Source of the DNA: Pseudomonadota bacterium
GTDB lineage: Bacteria > Pseudomonadota > Gammaproteobacteria > Burkholderiales > Burkholderiaceae_C
Length of the DNA: 64,000 nucleotides
Reading direction: 5' to 3'
NCBI GenBank assembly: GCA_029780695.1
Contig: JAKOYD010000149.1
Span: 1 to 64,000 of the forward strand
Both the position numbers and the translations under genes were made by a program. Positions 52,261 to 62,076 of the stretch are shown here, piece by piece; within the stretch, counting starts at the first letter, position 1; every line of letters starts with the position of its first letter. Under the pieces are notes generated by a model, which searched no databases, was not told where the DNA came from, and saw only the letters and a list, made by a program, of their open reading frames with translations.

Positions 52261-52440
52261 CTCCCTCGCCCCTTTGGGGAGAGAGCCTGCCCCGGACTCG
52301 ATCCGGGGGCGGGGGTGAGGGGCTGTGGCGTCACCCGCGGGCGCGGTTGGCGCCCAACCCTACCTTCGCTCAGGAGGGGAAGGAGAAATGCACCCTCACC
52401 CCGACCCGCTCCCGCACGCGGGAGCAGGAGAAAGTCAGCA
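52261..52440. repeat. Tandem C/G-rich intergenic repeats
   Basis: This gap holds CCTCGCCCCTTTGGGGAGAG, a paired CCGGACTCGATCCGG block, GCGGGGGTGAGGGG, and later CGCTCCCGCACGCGGGAG. These are hairpin-forming REP-type words found between many proteobacterial genes. No gene is visible. Confidence 0.6.
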
Positions 52441-52453
52441 CGCCCTACTGAAG

Positions 52454-53650
52454 TCACTGCAACACCGCCTTGCCGATGATGAGTTGCTGCACCTCGGTCG
52501 CGCCCTCGTAAATGCGCAGGCTGCGAATGTCGCGGTACAGCGATTCGACCTTGGCGCCCACTTCCACGCCGCGCCCGCCGTGCATCTGCAACGCCATGTC
52601 GATCACACGCTGGGCGTTCTCGGTGGCGGTCATCTTGGCCATGGCGGCGGCCACGCTGCGCTCCTTCATCGAGCCGTGATTCGTGTCGCGCATCCACGCC
52701 GCGCGGTAGGTCAGCAGCGCGCCAGCGTCGATCAGCGCGGCCATCTCGCCCAGTTTGGCCTGCGTGAGCTGGAAGTCGGCCAGGGTCTGGCCGAACATCT
52801 GGCGCTGCCGCGCGTAATCGATGGCTTCGGCCAACGCGCGCCGCGCCATGCCCAGCGCGGCACCGGCCACGCTGGCGCGGAAGATGTCGAGCGTTTGCAT
52901 GGCCAGCTTGAAGCCGCCGTTCAGTTCTCCCAGTTTGCAGTCGGCCGGGACAGCGCAATCGGTGAACGTGAGCGTGGCCAACGGGTGCGGCGCCATCACG
53001 TGGATGTGCTGACTATCGTCCAAACCCGACGCGCCCTTGTCGACGATGAAGGCGGTGATGCCGCGGCTGCCGGCTTGCGGTTCGGTCTTGGCGAACACGC
53101 AATAGAAATCGGCCAGGCCGCCGTTGCTGATCCAGGTCTTGGTGCCGTTCAGGCGCCAGCCTGCGCCTTCTGAGCTATTTGTGCCTCCAGCGCCCGTCTG
53201 GTGAGCGCAAGCAGCTCTTGTTTTCATAGCGGCGACATCGGAACCGGCATCCGGTTCCGACAGCGCAAAGGCCGCGATCTTGTCGCCGCGCGCCACCGCC
53301 GGCAGATACGCCGCCTGCTGCGCCGGTGTGCCGCCGAGCGAGATGGCGCCGCTGCCCAGGCCCTGCATGGCGAAAGCAAAGTCGGCCAACGGCGAATAAA
53401 AGGCCAGCGTTTCGCGCAGCACCACCAGCGCGCGCGAATCGAGTTGTGGCAATGCGCCGCCATGTTCGGCCGCCACGCAGTACCTCAGCCAGCCGTCGCT
53501 ACCCAGGCGCCGCACCCAGTCGCGGCAGGCAGCGCGGTCGTCGCGCTCGTCCACGTCCTGGGCCGCCGCCCACGCGGGCAGGCGCTCTGCGATGTCGCGG
53601 TGTTCTGCGTCGAAGAAGGGCAGCGCCAAGTGGGCAATGGAAGGTGTCAT
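52454..53650 (-). CDS. Acyl-CoA dehydrogenase (aromatic-CoA cluster)
   Basis: A 398-aa flavoprotein with the family features [80 protein letters not shown] and the end [32 protein letters not shown]. The catalytic Glu is in the last stretch (EGATE). It is the right length and lies with the other acyl-CoA enzymes of this minus-strand block. A dispersed repeat (53169-53229) inserts about 20 residues ([16 protein letters not shown]) into the surface loop after AMKTRAA. A palindromic repeat precedes the start. Confidence 0.92.
   Translation of the reverse strand: MTPSIAHLALPFFDAEHRDIAERLPAWAAAQDVDERDDRAACRDWVRRLGSDGWLRYCVAAEHGGALPQLDSRALVVLRETLAFYSPLADFAFAMQGLGSGAISLGGTPAQQAAYLPAVARGDKIAAFALSEPDAGSDVAAMKTRAACAHQTGAGGTNSSEGAGWRLNGTKTWISNGGLADFYCVFAKTEPQAGSRGITAFIVDKGASGLDDSQHIHVMAPHPLATLTFTDCAVPADCKLGELNGGFKLAMQTLDIFRASVAGAALGMARRALAEAIDYARQRQMFGQTLADFQLTQAKLGEMAALIDAGALLTYRAAWMRDTNHGSMKERSVAAAMAKMTATENAQRVIDMALQMHGGRGVEVGAKVESLYRDIRSLRIYEGATEVQQLIIGKAVLQ
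53169..53229 (-). repeat. Dispersed Comamonadaceae-type element inside the acyl-CoA dehydrogenase gene
   Basis: On the minus strand it reads AAGAGCTGCTTGCGCT, then GGGCGCTGGAGGC and CAAATAGCTCAG. It is in frame and translated as a small polar loop. Confidence 0.75.
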
Positions 53651-53667
53651 GTGTGCAATCGCTTGAA

Positions 53668-53775
53668 TGAATACCGGACGCGAAGGGCGCAAAGGTCAGA
53701 CGAAGAACGCGAAAAATTCACATCAGGTTTCTTTCGCGTCCTTCGCGGAACTTTGGCGTCCTTCGCGTCCTTGCA
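53668..53775. repeat. Palindromic intergenic repeat, copy 3
   Basis: It begins GAATACCGGACGCGAAGG, as the copy at 15231, and ends GGCGTCCTTCGCGTCC. A middle TTTCGCGTCCTTCGCGG also pairs with the left part. It sits between the enoyl-CoA hydratase and acyl-CoA dehydrogenase genes of one operon. Confidence 0.8.
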
Positions 53776-53782
53776 TTGGATT

Positions 53783-54640
53783 TCAGTCGCCCCCAAACAC
53801 CGGCTTCTGCTTGGCCGCGAACGCCTCGTAAGCGCGCCGGAAGTCCTGCGTCTGCATGCAAATGGCCTGCGCCTGCGCCTCGGCCTCGATGGCCTGCTCG
53901 ATGGTCATGGCCCACTCTTGCGACAACATCGTCTTCGTCATGCCGTGCGCAAACGTGGGACCCACCGCCAGGTCGGCGGCCATGGCCTGCGCTTTGGCCA
54001 GCAACTCGCCGCTGTCGTGCAACGCGTTGAAAAAGCCCCAGGCCAGCCCCTCTTGCGCCGTCATGGCACGGCCGGTGAACAGCAGCTCGCTCGCGCGGCC
54101 CTGCCCTATCACGCGCGGCAGCAGCGCGCAGGCGCCCATGTCGGCGCCGGCCAGGCCGACGCGGGTGAACAAAAATGCCGTCTTGGTCGCGGGCGAGCCA
54201 TAGCGCAGGTCACACGCCAGCGCCATCATCGCGCCCGCCCCGGCGCACACGCCGTCGATGGCGCCGATGATGGGCTGCGGGCAGCCGCGCATGGCTTTCA
54301 CCAGATCGCCCGTCATGCGGGTGAACTCCAGCAGCTCGGGCATGGTCATCTTCGTCAGCGGGCCGATGATGTCGTGCACGTCGCCGCCGGAGCAGAAGTT
54401 GCCGCCCTCGCCAGTGACCACCACCACCTTCACGTCGGTGGCGTAGCGCAGGCCGTTGAACAGATCGCGCAGTTCGCCATAGCTGTCGAAGGTGAGCGGG
54501 TTCTTGCGCTCGGGGCGGTTCAGGCTGACGGTGCCGACACCATTGGCGTCGCAGGCCCAGGCGAAGTGCTTGGCCTGATAAGGCGCGCGGGCGTCGAATT
54601 GTGGGCGCATGGGGTTGCCCGCGCCGATGTAGTGCTTCAT
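53783..54640 (-). CDS. Enoyl-CoA hydratase family protein
   Basis: A 285-aa crotonase-fold enzyme. Features are [38 protein letters not shown] (oxyanion hole Gly), [20 protein letters not shown], and LAWGFFNAL. Likely role: hydration or ring hydrolysis of an aromatic-derived acyl-CoA. GGAGA precedes the ATG at 54640, which overlaps the MarR stop by four bases. Confidence 0.9.
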   Translation of the reverse strand: MKHYIGAGNPMRPQFDARAPYQAKHFAWACDANGVGTVSLNRPERKNPLTFDSYGELRDLFNGLRYATDVKVVVVTGEGGNFCSGGDVHDIIGPLTKMTMPELLEFTRMTGDLVKAMRGCPQPIIGAIDGVCAGAGAMMALACDLRYGSPATKTAFLFTRVGLAGADMGACALLPRVIGQGRASELLFTGRAMTAQEGLAWGFFNALHDSGELLAKAQAMAADLAVGPTFAHGMTKTMLSQEWAMTIEQAIEAEAQAQAICMQTQDFRRAYEAFAAKQKPVFGGD

Positions 54641-55101
54641 GCTGTCTCCAGAAAATGGGCTTTCACCTTGCCCAGCAAGGTGTGCAGGGTTTGAATGTCG
54701 CGCGGGCTCAAGGCCGCAAAGGCGTCCATGATCCACGCATCGTGCGCGTGGGCCATGGCGTTGAATTGCTGGCGGCCCTTGGACGTCAGCCGCACGCGGA
54801 AGGCGCGACGGTCGCCTTCCACTTCGGCACGCTCCACCAGGCCTTCGGCCTCCAGCTGGTCGGTGATGCCGGTGATGTTTCCGCCGGTCACCATCATGCG
54901 GCGCGACAGCTCGTTCATGCGCATGCCCTCGGGCGCGCGCTCGAGCTGCGCCATCAGGTCGAAGCGTGGCAAGGTCGTATCAAACTGCTCGCGCAAATCG
55001 GTGCGCACCTGCTTTTCAATCAGCTGCGTGCAGGTGAGCAGGCGCAGCCACAGGCGCAGCTCTTCGGGGTGTTCGGCGTGGGCGCGGGCTTCAAGGTCCA
55101 T
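54637..55101 (-). CDS. MarR family transcriptional regulator
   Basis: A 154-aa winged-helix regulator. The core is [45 protein letters not shown] followed by [15 protein letters not shown], the MarR wing. In aerobic CoA-dependent aromatic pathways (benzoate box, 2-aminobenzoate) MarR types often respond to the aryl-CoA. It sits inside the operon between SDR and enoyl-CoA hydratase, so it would be co-expressed with the enzymes it regulates. Confidence 0.9.
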   Translation of the reverse strand: MDLEARAHAEHPEELRLWLRLLTCTQLIEKQVRTDLREQFDTTLPRFDLMAQLERAPEGMRMNELSRRMMVTGGNITGITDQLEAEGLVERAEVEGDRRAFRVRLTSKGRQQFNAMAHAHDAWIMDAFAALSPRDIQTLHTLLGKVKAHFLETA

Positions 55102-55107
55102 GGTGGC

Positions 55108-55875
55108 TCACATCACCTCGCCACCGCTGACGGAGATGGCTTGTCCGGTCACCGACCCGGCCGAAGCGCCGCACAGCCAACGCACGGCATCGGCCACTTC
55201 ATCCGGCTGCACCAGGCGCCGCTGCGGGTTGCCAGCGGCCAGGTCGGCGCGCGCCTGCGCTTGGCTGCGGCCGGTCTTGGCGACGATGTTGGCCACGCTG
55301 TCCTGCAGCAAATCGGTGTCGGTGTAGCCGGGGCACACGGCGTTGACGGTGACGCCCTTGGTCGCCACTTCCAGCGCCAGCGCGCGCGTCAGGCCCAGCA
55401 CGCCGTGCTTGGCGGCGCAATAGGCGGTCACGTAGGCGTAGCCGCGCTGCGCCGCCGTGCTGGCGACGTTGACCACGCGGCCCCAACCCGCATCCAGCAT
55501 GTCGGGCAGCGCCTGCTGCGTGCAATGCACGGTGCCGCTCAGGTTGACGGCCAGCATGCGTTGCCACAGCGCGGCGTCGGTCTTCAAAAACGGCGCGCTG
55601 TGCGCCTGGCCGGCGTTGTTGACCAGCGCGGTGATGGGGCCGAATCCCGCGCGGGCTTGGGCGAAAGCATCCGCCACCTGCGCGGCATCCGACACATCGG
55701 CCAGCACGATCTGCGCTTGCGGTAACTCGGCGGCCAGCGCTTGCAAGGTATCGCGCTGGCGGCCCAGCAGCGTGAGCCTAAACCCGTCCGCGGCCAGCGC
55801 GCGCGCGATGGCGGCACCGATGCCGCGTGCGGCGCCGGTCACCACGGCATGGGGCGCCGACTGGCTTGCCGTCAT
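55108..55875 (-). CDS. SDR family oxidoreductase (hydroxyacyl-CoA dehydrogenase candidate)
   Basis: A 255-aa classical short-chain dehydrogenase: [29 protein letters not shown], catalytic Ser in NVASTAAQ, YxxxK in TAYCAAKHG, and [12 protein letters not shown]. It probably oxidises a hydroxyacyl-CoA formed during ring degradation, as in 2-aminobenzoyl-CoA clusters. Its start overlaps the monooxygenase/reductase stop (ATGA), so the two are coupled. Confidence 0.9.
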   Translation of the reverse strand: MTASQSAPHAVVTGAARGIGAAIARALAADGFRLTLLGRQRDTLQALAAELPQAQIVLADVSDAAQVADAFAQARAGFGPITALVNNAGQAHSAPFLKTDAALWQRMLAVNLSGTVHCTQQALPDMLDAGWGRVVNVASTAAQRGYAYVTAYCAAKHGVLGLTRALALEVATKGVTVNAVCPGYTDTDLLQDSVANIVAKTGRSQAQARADLAAGNPQRRLVQPDEVADAVRWLCGASAGSVTGQAISVSGGEVM

Positions 55876-58268
55876 TTCGCTGGCCCCGCCTGTGCAAGCG
55901 ATTGCTGGCGCGCCACTTCGCGGTACAGCTGATCGCGCCCGCTTAGGTACTGGCGCGGCCAGCCGATGGACTGGCTTTGCAGCTTGGCGGCTTCGTGCAG
56001 CGTCCACGCCGGGTCGGCCAGGTGCGGGCGGCCCACGGCGCACAGGTCGGCGCGACCGGCGGCGATGATGCTGTTGGCGTGGTCGGCCTCGGAGATCGCG
56101 CCGACGGCCATGGTGGCAATGCCGGCCTCGTTGCGGATGCGGTCGGCGAACGGCGTCTGGTACATGCGGCCGTAGGTGGGCTTGGCGGCGCGCGTGGTCT
56201 GGCCCGACGACACGTCGATCACGTCGCAGCCCGCGGCCTTGAACAGCTTGGCGATTTCCAGTGCGTCGGCGGGCGTGGTGCCGCCCGGCGCCCAGTCGTG
56301 CGCGGAGATGCGCACGCTCATGGGTTTGTGCTGCGGCCAGGCAGCGCGCATGGCGGCGAACACTTCCAGCGGGTAGCGGCAGCGGTTTTCCAAAGAGCCG
56401 CCGTACTCGTCCGTGCGCAGGTTGGTCAGCGGGCTGATGAAGGACGACAGCAGATAGCCGTGCGCGCAGTGCAGTTCCAGCCAGTCGAAGCCCGCCGCAT
56501 CGGCGCGGCGCGTGGCGGCGACGAAGGCATCGCGCAGCACATCCATGTCGGCGCGGGTCATCGATTGGGGCGTCTGGTTCTGCTCGCCATAGGGCACGTT
56601 GCTGGCGGCCACCAGCGGCCAGTTGCCTTGCGGCAGCGGTTCGTCCATCGTCTCCCAGCCCAACTGCGTGGAGCCCTTGGGCCCGCTGTGGCCGAGCTGG
56701 AGGCCGATGGCGGCGTCGCTGTTCGCATGCACGAAATCGACGATGCGTTTGAAGGCGGCCTGCTGCGCGTCGCTCTCCAGCGCCGGGCAGCCGGGGGTGA
56801 TGCGGCCATCAAAGCCATGGCGGTGCGTGGGCGAGGTCATCTCGACCATCACCAACGCCGCGCCGCCGACGGCGCGCGCGCCCAGGTGCATCAGGTGCCA
56901 GTCGCCCACCACGCCGTCTTGCGCGCTGTACTGCGCCATGGGCGAGACGACGATGCGGTTTTTCAACGTCAGGCCGCGCACCGTGAAAGGCGTCAGCATC
57001 GGCGGGACGGTTGCTCCTGAAACAGGAGCTGCTTGCGCTTGACTGGCGGGCGCTGGAGCCGTATTTGATTCAAAACCAAGGGGCGCCGTCCGTGTGCGCG
57101 CGAACCACGCCTCGTAGCCTTCCAGCCACGCGGCATCGCGCAGGCGCAGGTTCTCGTGGCTGATGCGCTGGCTGCGCGTGAGCATGCTGTACATGAACTG
57201 CGGCGGCTCCAGCGTGTCGCAATAGCGCTCGCCACAGACCTCGAACCACTCCATGGCGTTCCACGCGGCGTTTTGCAGCTTCAGCGCCTCGACGCTGCGC
57301 GTGGCTTGATAGCGCGTGAGCACCTCGCCAATGCGCTCGGGCGCGTCACCCATCTCGATGAAGAGGCGCGTCAGTTCAATCGCATCCTCGATCGCCAGCT
57401 TGGTGCCCGATCCGATGGCGAAGTGCGCCGTGTGCACCGCATCGCCCATCAGTACCACGTGCGCGCCGTGCGCGTTTTTCAGCCACCATTGCTCGCACTT
57501 CACGCGCTGGAAGTTGAGCCACGCCGAGCCGCGCAGGTGGCGCGCGTTGGTCATCAGCTTGTGGCCTTGCAGCGTGCCGGCGAACAGCTTTTCGCAGAAG
57601 GCGATGGATTCGTCCTGCGTGGCCTTGTCGAGCCCGTGCGCCAGCCACACGTGCTCGGGGCATTCCACGATGAAGGTGGTGGTGTTTTCGTCGAACTTGT
57701 AGATATGGGCCTGAAACCAGCCGTGCTCCGTCTTTTCGAACACGAAGGTGAAGGCGTCGTAGAGGCGATTCGTGCCCAGCCAGATGTAGCGGTTGGGCCG
57801 CACCACCAGCTCGGGCTGGAACACCTCCTGGTGCAGCGTGCGAATTTTCGAGTTGATGCCGTCGCTGGCGATGATCAAGTCGGCGTCGGGGAATTCGGCG
57901 TCGGAATTCACATCGGCCTCGAACACCAGCTTGACGCCCAGTTGCTCGCAGCGCGCCTGCAGGATGTTGAGCAGCTTCTTGCGCCCGATGCCGACAAAGC
58001 CGTGGCCGCCGGAGCGTATCACCTCGCCCTTGAAATCGAGCTCGATGTCGTCCCAGTGGTTGAAGGCCTGCTCGATCTCGTCGGCCGTGGCCTTGTCCCA
58101 CTGGCGCATGTTGTCCATGGTGGCGTCGGAAAACACCACGCCCCAGCCAAAGGTGTCGTACGGCTTGTTGCGCTCGACCACGGTGATGTCGTGGGCCGGA
58201 TTGTGCTGCTTCATCAGCAGCGCGAAGTACAGGCCAGCGGGGCCGCCGCCGATGCAGACGATGTTCAT
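55872..58268 (-). CDS. Fused FAD monooxygenase / Old-Yellow-Enzyme (2-aminobenzoyl-CoA monooxygenase/reductase type)
   Basis: A 798-aa bifunctional flavoenzyme. The N-terminal half (1-390) is a hydroxylase with [26 protein letters not shown] (DG motif) and [18 protein letters not shown] (GD motif). The C-terminal half (425-790) is an Old-Yellow-Enzyme reductase with [44 protein letters not shown] and [15 protein letters not shown]. This fusion is known for 2-aminobenzoyl-CoA monooxygenase/reductase of Azoarcus evansii; databases also label such proteins salicylyl-CoA 5-hydroxylase/oxidoreductase. It hydroxylates and dearomatises the aryl-CoA. The linker between the halves (near 395-425) contains a translated dispersed repeat. 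The neighbouring CoA ligase supplies the substrate. Confidence 0.9.
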   Translation of the reverse strand: MNIVCIGGGPAGLYFALLMKQHNPAHDITVVERNKPYDTFGWGVVFSDATMDNMRQWDKATADEIEQAFNHWDDIELDFKGEVIRSGGHGFVGIGRKKLLNILQARCEQLGVKLVFEADVNSDAEFPDADLIIASDGINSKIRTLHQEVFQPELVVRPNRYIWLGTNRLYDAFTFVFEKTEHGWFQAHIYKFDENTTTFIVECPEHVWLAHGLDKATQDESIAFCEKLFAGTLQGHKLMTNARHLRGSAWLNFQRVKCEQWWLKNAHGAHVVLMGDAVHTAHFAIGSGTKLAIEDAIELTRLFIEMGDAPERIGEVLTRYQATRSVEALKLQNAAWNAMEWFEVCGERYCDTLEPPQFMYSMLTRSQRISHENLRLRDAAWLEGYEAWFARTRTAPLGFESNTAPAPASQAQAAPVSGATVPPMLTPFTVRGLTLKNRIVVSPMAQYSAQDGVVGDWHLMHLGARAVGGAALVMVEMTSPTHRHGFDGRITPGCPALESDAQQAAFKRIVDFVHANSDAAIGLQLGHSGPKGSTQLGWETMDEPLPQGNWPLVAASNVPYGEQNQTPQSMTRADMDVLRDAFVAATRRADAAGFDWLELHCAHGYLLSSFISPLTNLRTDEYGGSLENRCRYPLEVFAAMRAAWPQHKPMSVRISAHDWAPGGTTPADALEIAKLFKAAGCDVIDVSSGQTTRAAKPTYGRMYQTPFADRIRNEAGIATMAVGAISEADHANSIIAAGRADLCAVGRPHLADPAWTLHEAAKLQSQSIGWPRQYLSGRDQLYREVARQQSLAQAGPAK
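57011..57077 (+). repeat. Dispersed Comamonadaceae-type element in the fusion linker
   Basis: It reads GGAGCTGCTTGCGCTTGAC, then GGCGGGCGCTGGAGCC and ATTTGATTCAAAACC. It covers the linker between the monooxygenase and reductase halves of the fused enzyme and is in frame. Confidence 0.8.
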
Positions 58269-58335
58269 GGCTAAATAGTTTAGATTTCAATTAAAACAAC
58301 GTCAAGACCCGGAGCCGCCCAAGCAGCACCCCGGC

Positions 58336-59490
58336 TCACTTCAGCAGCACAAAGCCGCCGTTCTTGACCGTGATGAGCTCGCGCCCGCGCTTGTCGAAGC
58401 CGCTGTGGTCCTGCGGCGTCATGTTGTAGACGCCCTGCGTGGCCACCAGCTCTCTGGTCTGCTCCAGGGCATCGCGCAGCGCGGCGCGAAATTCCTTGGT
58501 GCCCGGTTTGCCCGACTTGGCCGCGATCGGAATCGCCTGCTGCAGCAGCATTCCGGCGTCGAACACGTTGGCGCCGAAGGTTGCGGGCTTGGTGCCATGC
58601 AGCTTCTCGTAGGCGGCGACGTAGTCCGCGGCGACCTTCTTGGACGGGTTGCTGTCGGCAATTTCGGGCAACACCAGCATCAGGCTTGCGGCGAGTATGG
58701 TCCCTTCGACCTTTTTGCCACCGAGCTTGAGGAACTCCGGCAGCGCGGCGCCATGGGTTTGGTAGACCTTGCCCTTGAAGCCCTGATCAAACAGCGTGAC
58801 TTGGGGCAACACCGACGGCCCGCCCGGGACTGCAATCAAGATCGCGTCCGGCTTGGCGCCGACCAGCTTCAAGCCCTGCCCGATCACCGATGTGTCGGAG
58901 CGCTGAAAGCGCTCATTGGCGACCAGCTTGATACCCAGCTTGTCGGTCATGCCGCTTACGACCTTGTACCAGTTCTCGCCGTAGGGATCAGAGGTACCGA
59001 TGAAGCCCAACGTCTTGACGCCGTGCCTGGACATGTGCTCCAGCAGTGCATCGGCAATGATGTCGTCGTTCTGGGTGGTCTTGAACACCCACTTCTTTTT
59101 CTCGTCCATCGGCACCACCACGGCGGCGGTGCCCACTGGCGCCAGCAGTGGCACCCCGGCGTCTGCCACGAACTGGATCACGCCCATGGCGTTGGGTGAA
59201 CCCGATGGGCCGATGATGGCGTCGACGTTGTTTTCCGAGATCAGCTTGCGCACCGCGGTCACCGAGTTGGTGGGATCGCTGGCGTCGTCGAGCGCGATGT
59301 ATTCGACCGTGAGTCCGCCCACCGTTTTGGGCAGCAGCGGCACGGTGTTTTTTTGCGGAATGCCGACCAGCGCGGTCGGCCCCGTGGCCGACGACACGAC
59401 GCCGACCTTGACCTGCGCCTGCGCTGCAAACGCCAGACCCAGGGCCATAGCCACCAGCGCGGCGACGCGGATTTTCTTCGTGAGTCTCAT
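58336..59490 (-). CDS. ABC transporter substrate-binding protein (branched-chain amino acid/aromatic type)
   Basis: A 384-aa periplasmic receptor of the Leu/Ile/Val-binding fold (Peripla_BP_6). Signal peptide: AALVAMALGLAFAAQAQ; mature part opens VKVGVVSSATGPTALVGIPQKN and has DASDPTNSVTAVRKLI, IGPSGSPNAMGVI and GTSDPYGENWYKVVS. In aromatic degraders such receptors often bind benzoate-like acids. No permease or ATPase genes are next to it. GGAGA precedes the ATG at 59490. Confidence 0.91.
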   Translation of the reverse strand: MRLTKKIRVAALVAMALGLAFAAQAQVKVGVVSSATGPTALVGIPQKNTVPLLPKTVGGLTVEYIALDDASDPTNSVTAVRKLISENNVDAIIGPSGSPNAMGVIQFVADAGVPLLAPVGTAAVVVPMDEKKKWVFKTTQNDDIIADALLEHMSRHGVKTLGFIGTSDPYGENWYKVVSGMTDKLGIKLVANERFQRSDTSVIGQGLKLVGAKPDAILIAVPGGPSVLPQVTLFDQGFKGKVYQTHGAALPEFLKLGGKKVEGTILAASLMLVLPEIADSNPSKKVAADYVAAYEKLHGTKPATFGANVFDAGMLLQQAIPIAAKSGKPGTKEFRAALRDALEQTRELVATQGVYNMTPQDHSGFDKRGRELITVKNGGFVLLK

Positions 59491-59530
59491 GGTTTCTCCT
59501 GTGCAGTGGGATGAAGGAATGGCTCGGCAA

Positions 59531-60265
59531 TCAGATGGTGAGCGAGCCCACGCTGCTGCCGCCGCAGACGTAGAGCGTTTGCCCCGTGACGAAACCGTTG
59601 GCCGGATCGGCAAAAAAAGCCACGGCACGCGCCACGTCGGCCGATTCGCCCAGGCGCTTGACCGGGATCGCCGCAGCCAGCGCCCGCTCGCGCTCGCTGC
59701 CGGCCTCGACCACGTCGTAGAACATGTCGGTGCGAATCGGCCCCGGCGCCACCACGTTGACGGTGATGCCGTCCGATGCCAGCTCCAGCGCCCAGGTGCG
59801 CGCCAGGCCCAGCATGCCGGACTTGGTGGCCGAATAAGCGGTGCGCGTGGCCAGGCCGAGCGCGGCGCGCGACGACAGCAGCACCACGCGCCCGTAATGC
59901 TGCGCCCGCATGGTCGGCAGCGCCGCCTGCACCAACTGGATGGCGCAGCTCAGGTGCAGATTGACGAGCGCATCCACGTCGGCCAGCGCCACGTCCTGCA
60001 GCAGCGCGGCGCGGATCACGCCTGCGTTGTGGATCACGGTGTTGACGTCGCCACGCGCCGCCAGTTCGCGCGCGGCCTGCGCGGTGGCTTCACGGTCCAT
60101 CAGGTCCACGAGGAGGTTGGCCAGCATCGGGTGCGCAATGTCGCAAGGACGCCTGGCCAACGAAATGACGCGGCAGCCTTCGTTCAGCAATTGCTCGCAA
60201 ATGGCGCGGCCGATGCCGGCGCTGCCGCCGGTCACCACGGCCACACGAGGAGGATGTTGCGTCAT
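59531..60265 (-). CDS. SDR family oxidoreductase (FabG-like)
   Basis: A 244-aa classical short-chain dehydrogenase: VVTGGSAGIGRAIC, HNAGVIRAALL, catalytic LSSRAALGLATRTAYSATKSG (Ser and YxxxK), NVVAPGPIRTDMF, and FVTGQTLYVCGGSS. Substrate unknown. ATG at 60265 has AGGAG six bases upstream; an in-frame TTG three bases before is not needed. It lies between the ABC receptor and the Bug receptor genes on the same strand. Confidence 0.9.
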   Translation of the reverse strand: MTQHPPRVAVVTGGSAGIGRAICEQLLNEGCRVISLARRPCDIAHPMLANLLVDLMDREATAQAARELAARGDVNTVIHNAGVIRAALLQDVALADVDALVNLHLSCAIQLVQAALPTMRAQHYGRVVLLSSRAALGLATRTAYSATKSGMLGLARTWALELASDGITVNVVAPGPIRTDMFYDVVEAGSERERALAAAIPVKRLGESADVARAVAFFADPANGFVTGQTLYVCGGSSVGSLTI

Positions 60266-60278
60266 CAATGGCTCCTGT

Positions 60279-61271
60279 TCAATCGCTCTTGATGCCGCGC
60301 GACTTGACGATGGGCCCGAACAGGGCGATCTCGGACTGCACCATGGCCTTGACCTCTGCCGGGCTCAGTGGCGTGGCGTCGGCGGCGAACTCGGCAAACT
60401 TCGCCTTGATGGCAGGCTGCGCCAGCACGCGGTTGATTTCGCGGTTCATCCGCTCCACGTGGGCCGCCGGCATCGCGGCCGGCGCGTAGAAAACGAAGGG
60501 CGTGTCGACCAATACGTTGGGAATGCCCTCTTCGGTGATCGTCGGTGCGCTGGCGTAGTTGGGCGTGCGCTGCCGGCTGGCCACACCCAGCAGCTTGAGT
60601 TTGCCGGCTTTCACGTGCTGAAACATGGTGCCGGGCATGAAGCCGAAATCGACCTGACCGGCCATCAGGTCCTGGATGGCGGGCGCGGCGCCGCGGTACG
60701 GGATGTGCGTCGCGAAGATGCCGGCACCTTGCTTGAACAGCTCGCCGCCGACGTTGGGCGTGGTACCGGCGCCAGCCGATGCGTAGCTCAGCTTGCCAGG
60801 GTTGGCCTTGGCATAGGCCACCAGCGACTTGACGTCCGTCACCGGCAGCGTCGGCCGCGTGACCAAAAACAGCTGGGTATTGGCCAGCAGGGCCACGTGC
60901 TGAAAGTCCTTGGCCGGGTTGACCGGCATGCGCTCGAACATCACCGGGTTGACCGATTCGAGCGTGCTCACGTTCACCATGAAGCTGTGGCCGTCCCCAC
61001 CGGTGCGCGCCAGTTCGACCGCCGCGACGTTGCCGCCGGCGCCGCCCTTGTTTTCGATGATGACGGGTTGCCCCAGGGCCTCGCCCAGCGGCACTTGCAG
61101 CATGCGCGCCAGCACGTCGGCCAGCCCCCCTGGCGGAAAAGCGACGATGAAGCGCACCGGCTTGTGGGGCCAGGTCGCCGGTTGTGCCATCGCGCCGCTG
61201 GCTGCAAGCGCCAGCGCGGCGCCCATCCAGGCCGCTCGGCCGATCAATCGCAACATCTGGCGTTTTTTCAA
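60279..61271 (-). CDS. Bug/TctC family periplasmic solute receptor
   Basis: A 330-aa exported receptor. A TTG start at 61271 overlaps the cyclase stop (TTGA) and has GGAGG six bases upstream, giving a basic N terminus (LKKRQMLRLIGR) and signal AAWMGAALALAASGAMAQ. The later ATG at 61256 has no such site. Bug fingerprints: WPHKPVRFIVAFPPGGLADV and ENKGGAGGNVAA. It probably binds an aromatic or cyclic acid used by the surrounding enzymes. Confidence 0.87.
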   Translation of the reverse strand: MKKRQMLRLIGRAAWMGAALALAASGAMAQPATWPHKPVRFIVAFPPGGLADVLARMLQVPLGEALGQPVIIENKGGAGGNVAAVELARTGGDGHSFMVNVSTLESVNPVMFERMPVNPAKDFQHVALLANTQLFLVTRPTLPVTDVKSLVAYAKANPGKLSYASAGAGTTPNVGGELFKQGAGIFATHIPYRGAAPAIQDLMAGQVDFGFMPGTMFQHVKAGKLKLLGVASRQRTPNYASAPTITEEGIPNVLVDTPFVFYAPAAMPAAHVERMNREINRVLAQPAIKAKFAEFAADATPLSPAEVKAMVQSEIALFGPIVKSRGIKSD

Positions 61272-62071
61272 GACAAACCTCCACCCTGTACCAGCGCCAG
61301 CACCCTCAAGGGACTGCCGCTGCCGTTCTGAATCTTCAGCGGCGGGCAGATCAGCATGGCGCCTGTGGGTGGCAGCAGGTGCAGGTTGGTCAGGCATTGC
61401 AGGCCGTACTTGCCGGCGCCGTGCATGAAGTAATGGCAGGGGTAAGGCGGGCGCAGGTGATAGCCCTGCCCGGCGTCGGTGCCGATGGCCTCGGAGCCAA
61501 AGCCCAGCACGTCGCGTTCGTCGACCAGGAATTGCACCGCCTCGCTGCTGGGGCCGGGCGTGTGCTGGCCGGTTTCGTCGAAATTCTGATACGCCTCGGG
61601 GTCGCGGCGCTGCGACCAGTCAGTGCGCATCAACAGCCAGGCACCCGCCGGGATGCGGCCATGCACGGCCTCGAAATCCAGAATGTCCTGCACCGTCAGC
61701 AGGTAGTCCGGGTCGTTCTGAACCTGCCCGCTGCAATCGATGACGCAGGCCGGCGCGACAAAGTGCTGCGGCGAAATGGTGTCCACCGCGTTGTGGGGCA
61801 GGTTGCGCCCCGATATCCAGTGGATGGGTGCGTCGAAATGCGTGCCCGTGTGTTCGCCGCAAGAGAAATTGTTCCAATACCAGCCGGGACCGCGCTCGTC
61901 GTAGCGCGACACCTCCTCGATGCGGAACGGCCAGCATTGGCCCATCTCGGGCGGCAAGGCGATCTGGGGAAATTCGGGCGTCAGCGTCTGCGTCAGGTCG
62001 ATGACGCGGATGTCGCCCGTGGCCAACGCGGTGGCCAACTGGGTCAGCAAGGCGGGTGCTTGGGTCGGCAT
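61268..62071 (-). CDS. Cyclase family protein (kynurenine formamidase-like fold)
   Basis: A 267-aa metal hydrolase of the cyclase superfamily. The motif GEHTGTHFDAPIHW (HxGTHxDxPxH type) binds the metal, followed by RNLPHNAVDTISP, RIPAGAWLLMRTDWS and GFGSEAIGTDAG. Relatives are kynurenine formamidase and isatin hydrolase. Isatin hydrolase yields isatinate and kynurenine formamidase leads to anthranilate, both near 2-aminobenzoate chemistry, but the exact substrate cannot be told. Stop overlaps the Bug receptor start; ATG at 62071. Confidence 0.86.
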   Translation of the reverse strand: MPTQAPALLTQLATALATGDIRVIDLTQTLTPEFPQIALPPEMGQCWPFRIEEVSRYDERGPGWYWNNFSCGEHTGTHFDAPIHWISGRNLPHNAVDTISPQHFVAPACVIDCSGQVQNDPDYLLTVQDILDFEAVHGRIPAGAWLLMRTDWSQRRDPEAYQNFDETGQHTPGPSSEAVQFLVDERDVLGFGSEAIGTDAGQGYHLRPPYPCHYFMHGAGKYGLQCLTNLHLLPPTGAMLICPPLKIQNGSGSPLRVLALVQGGGLS

Positions 62072-62076
62072 GTCGT

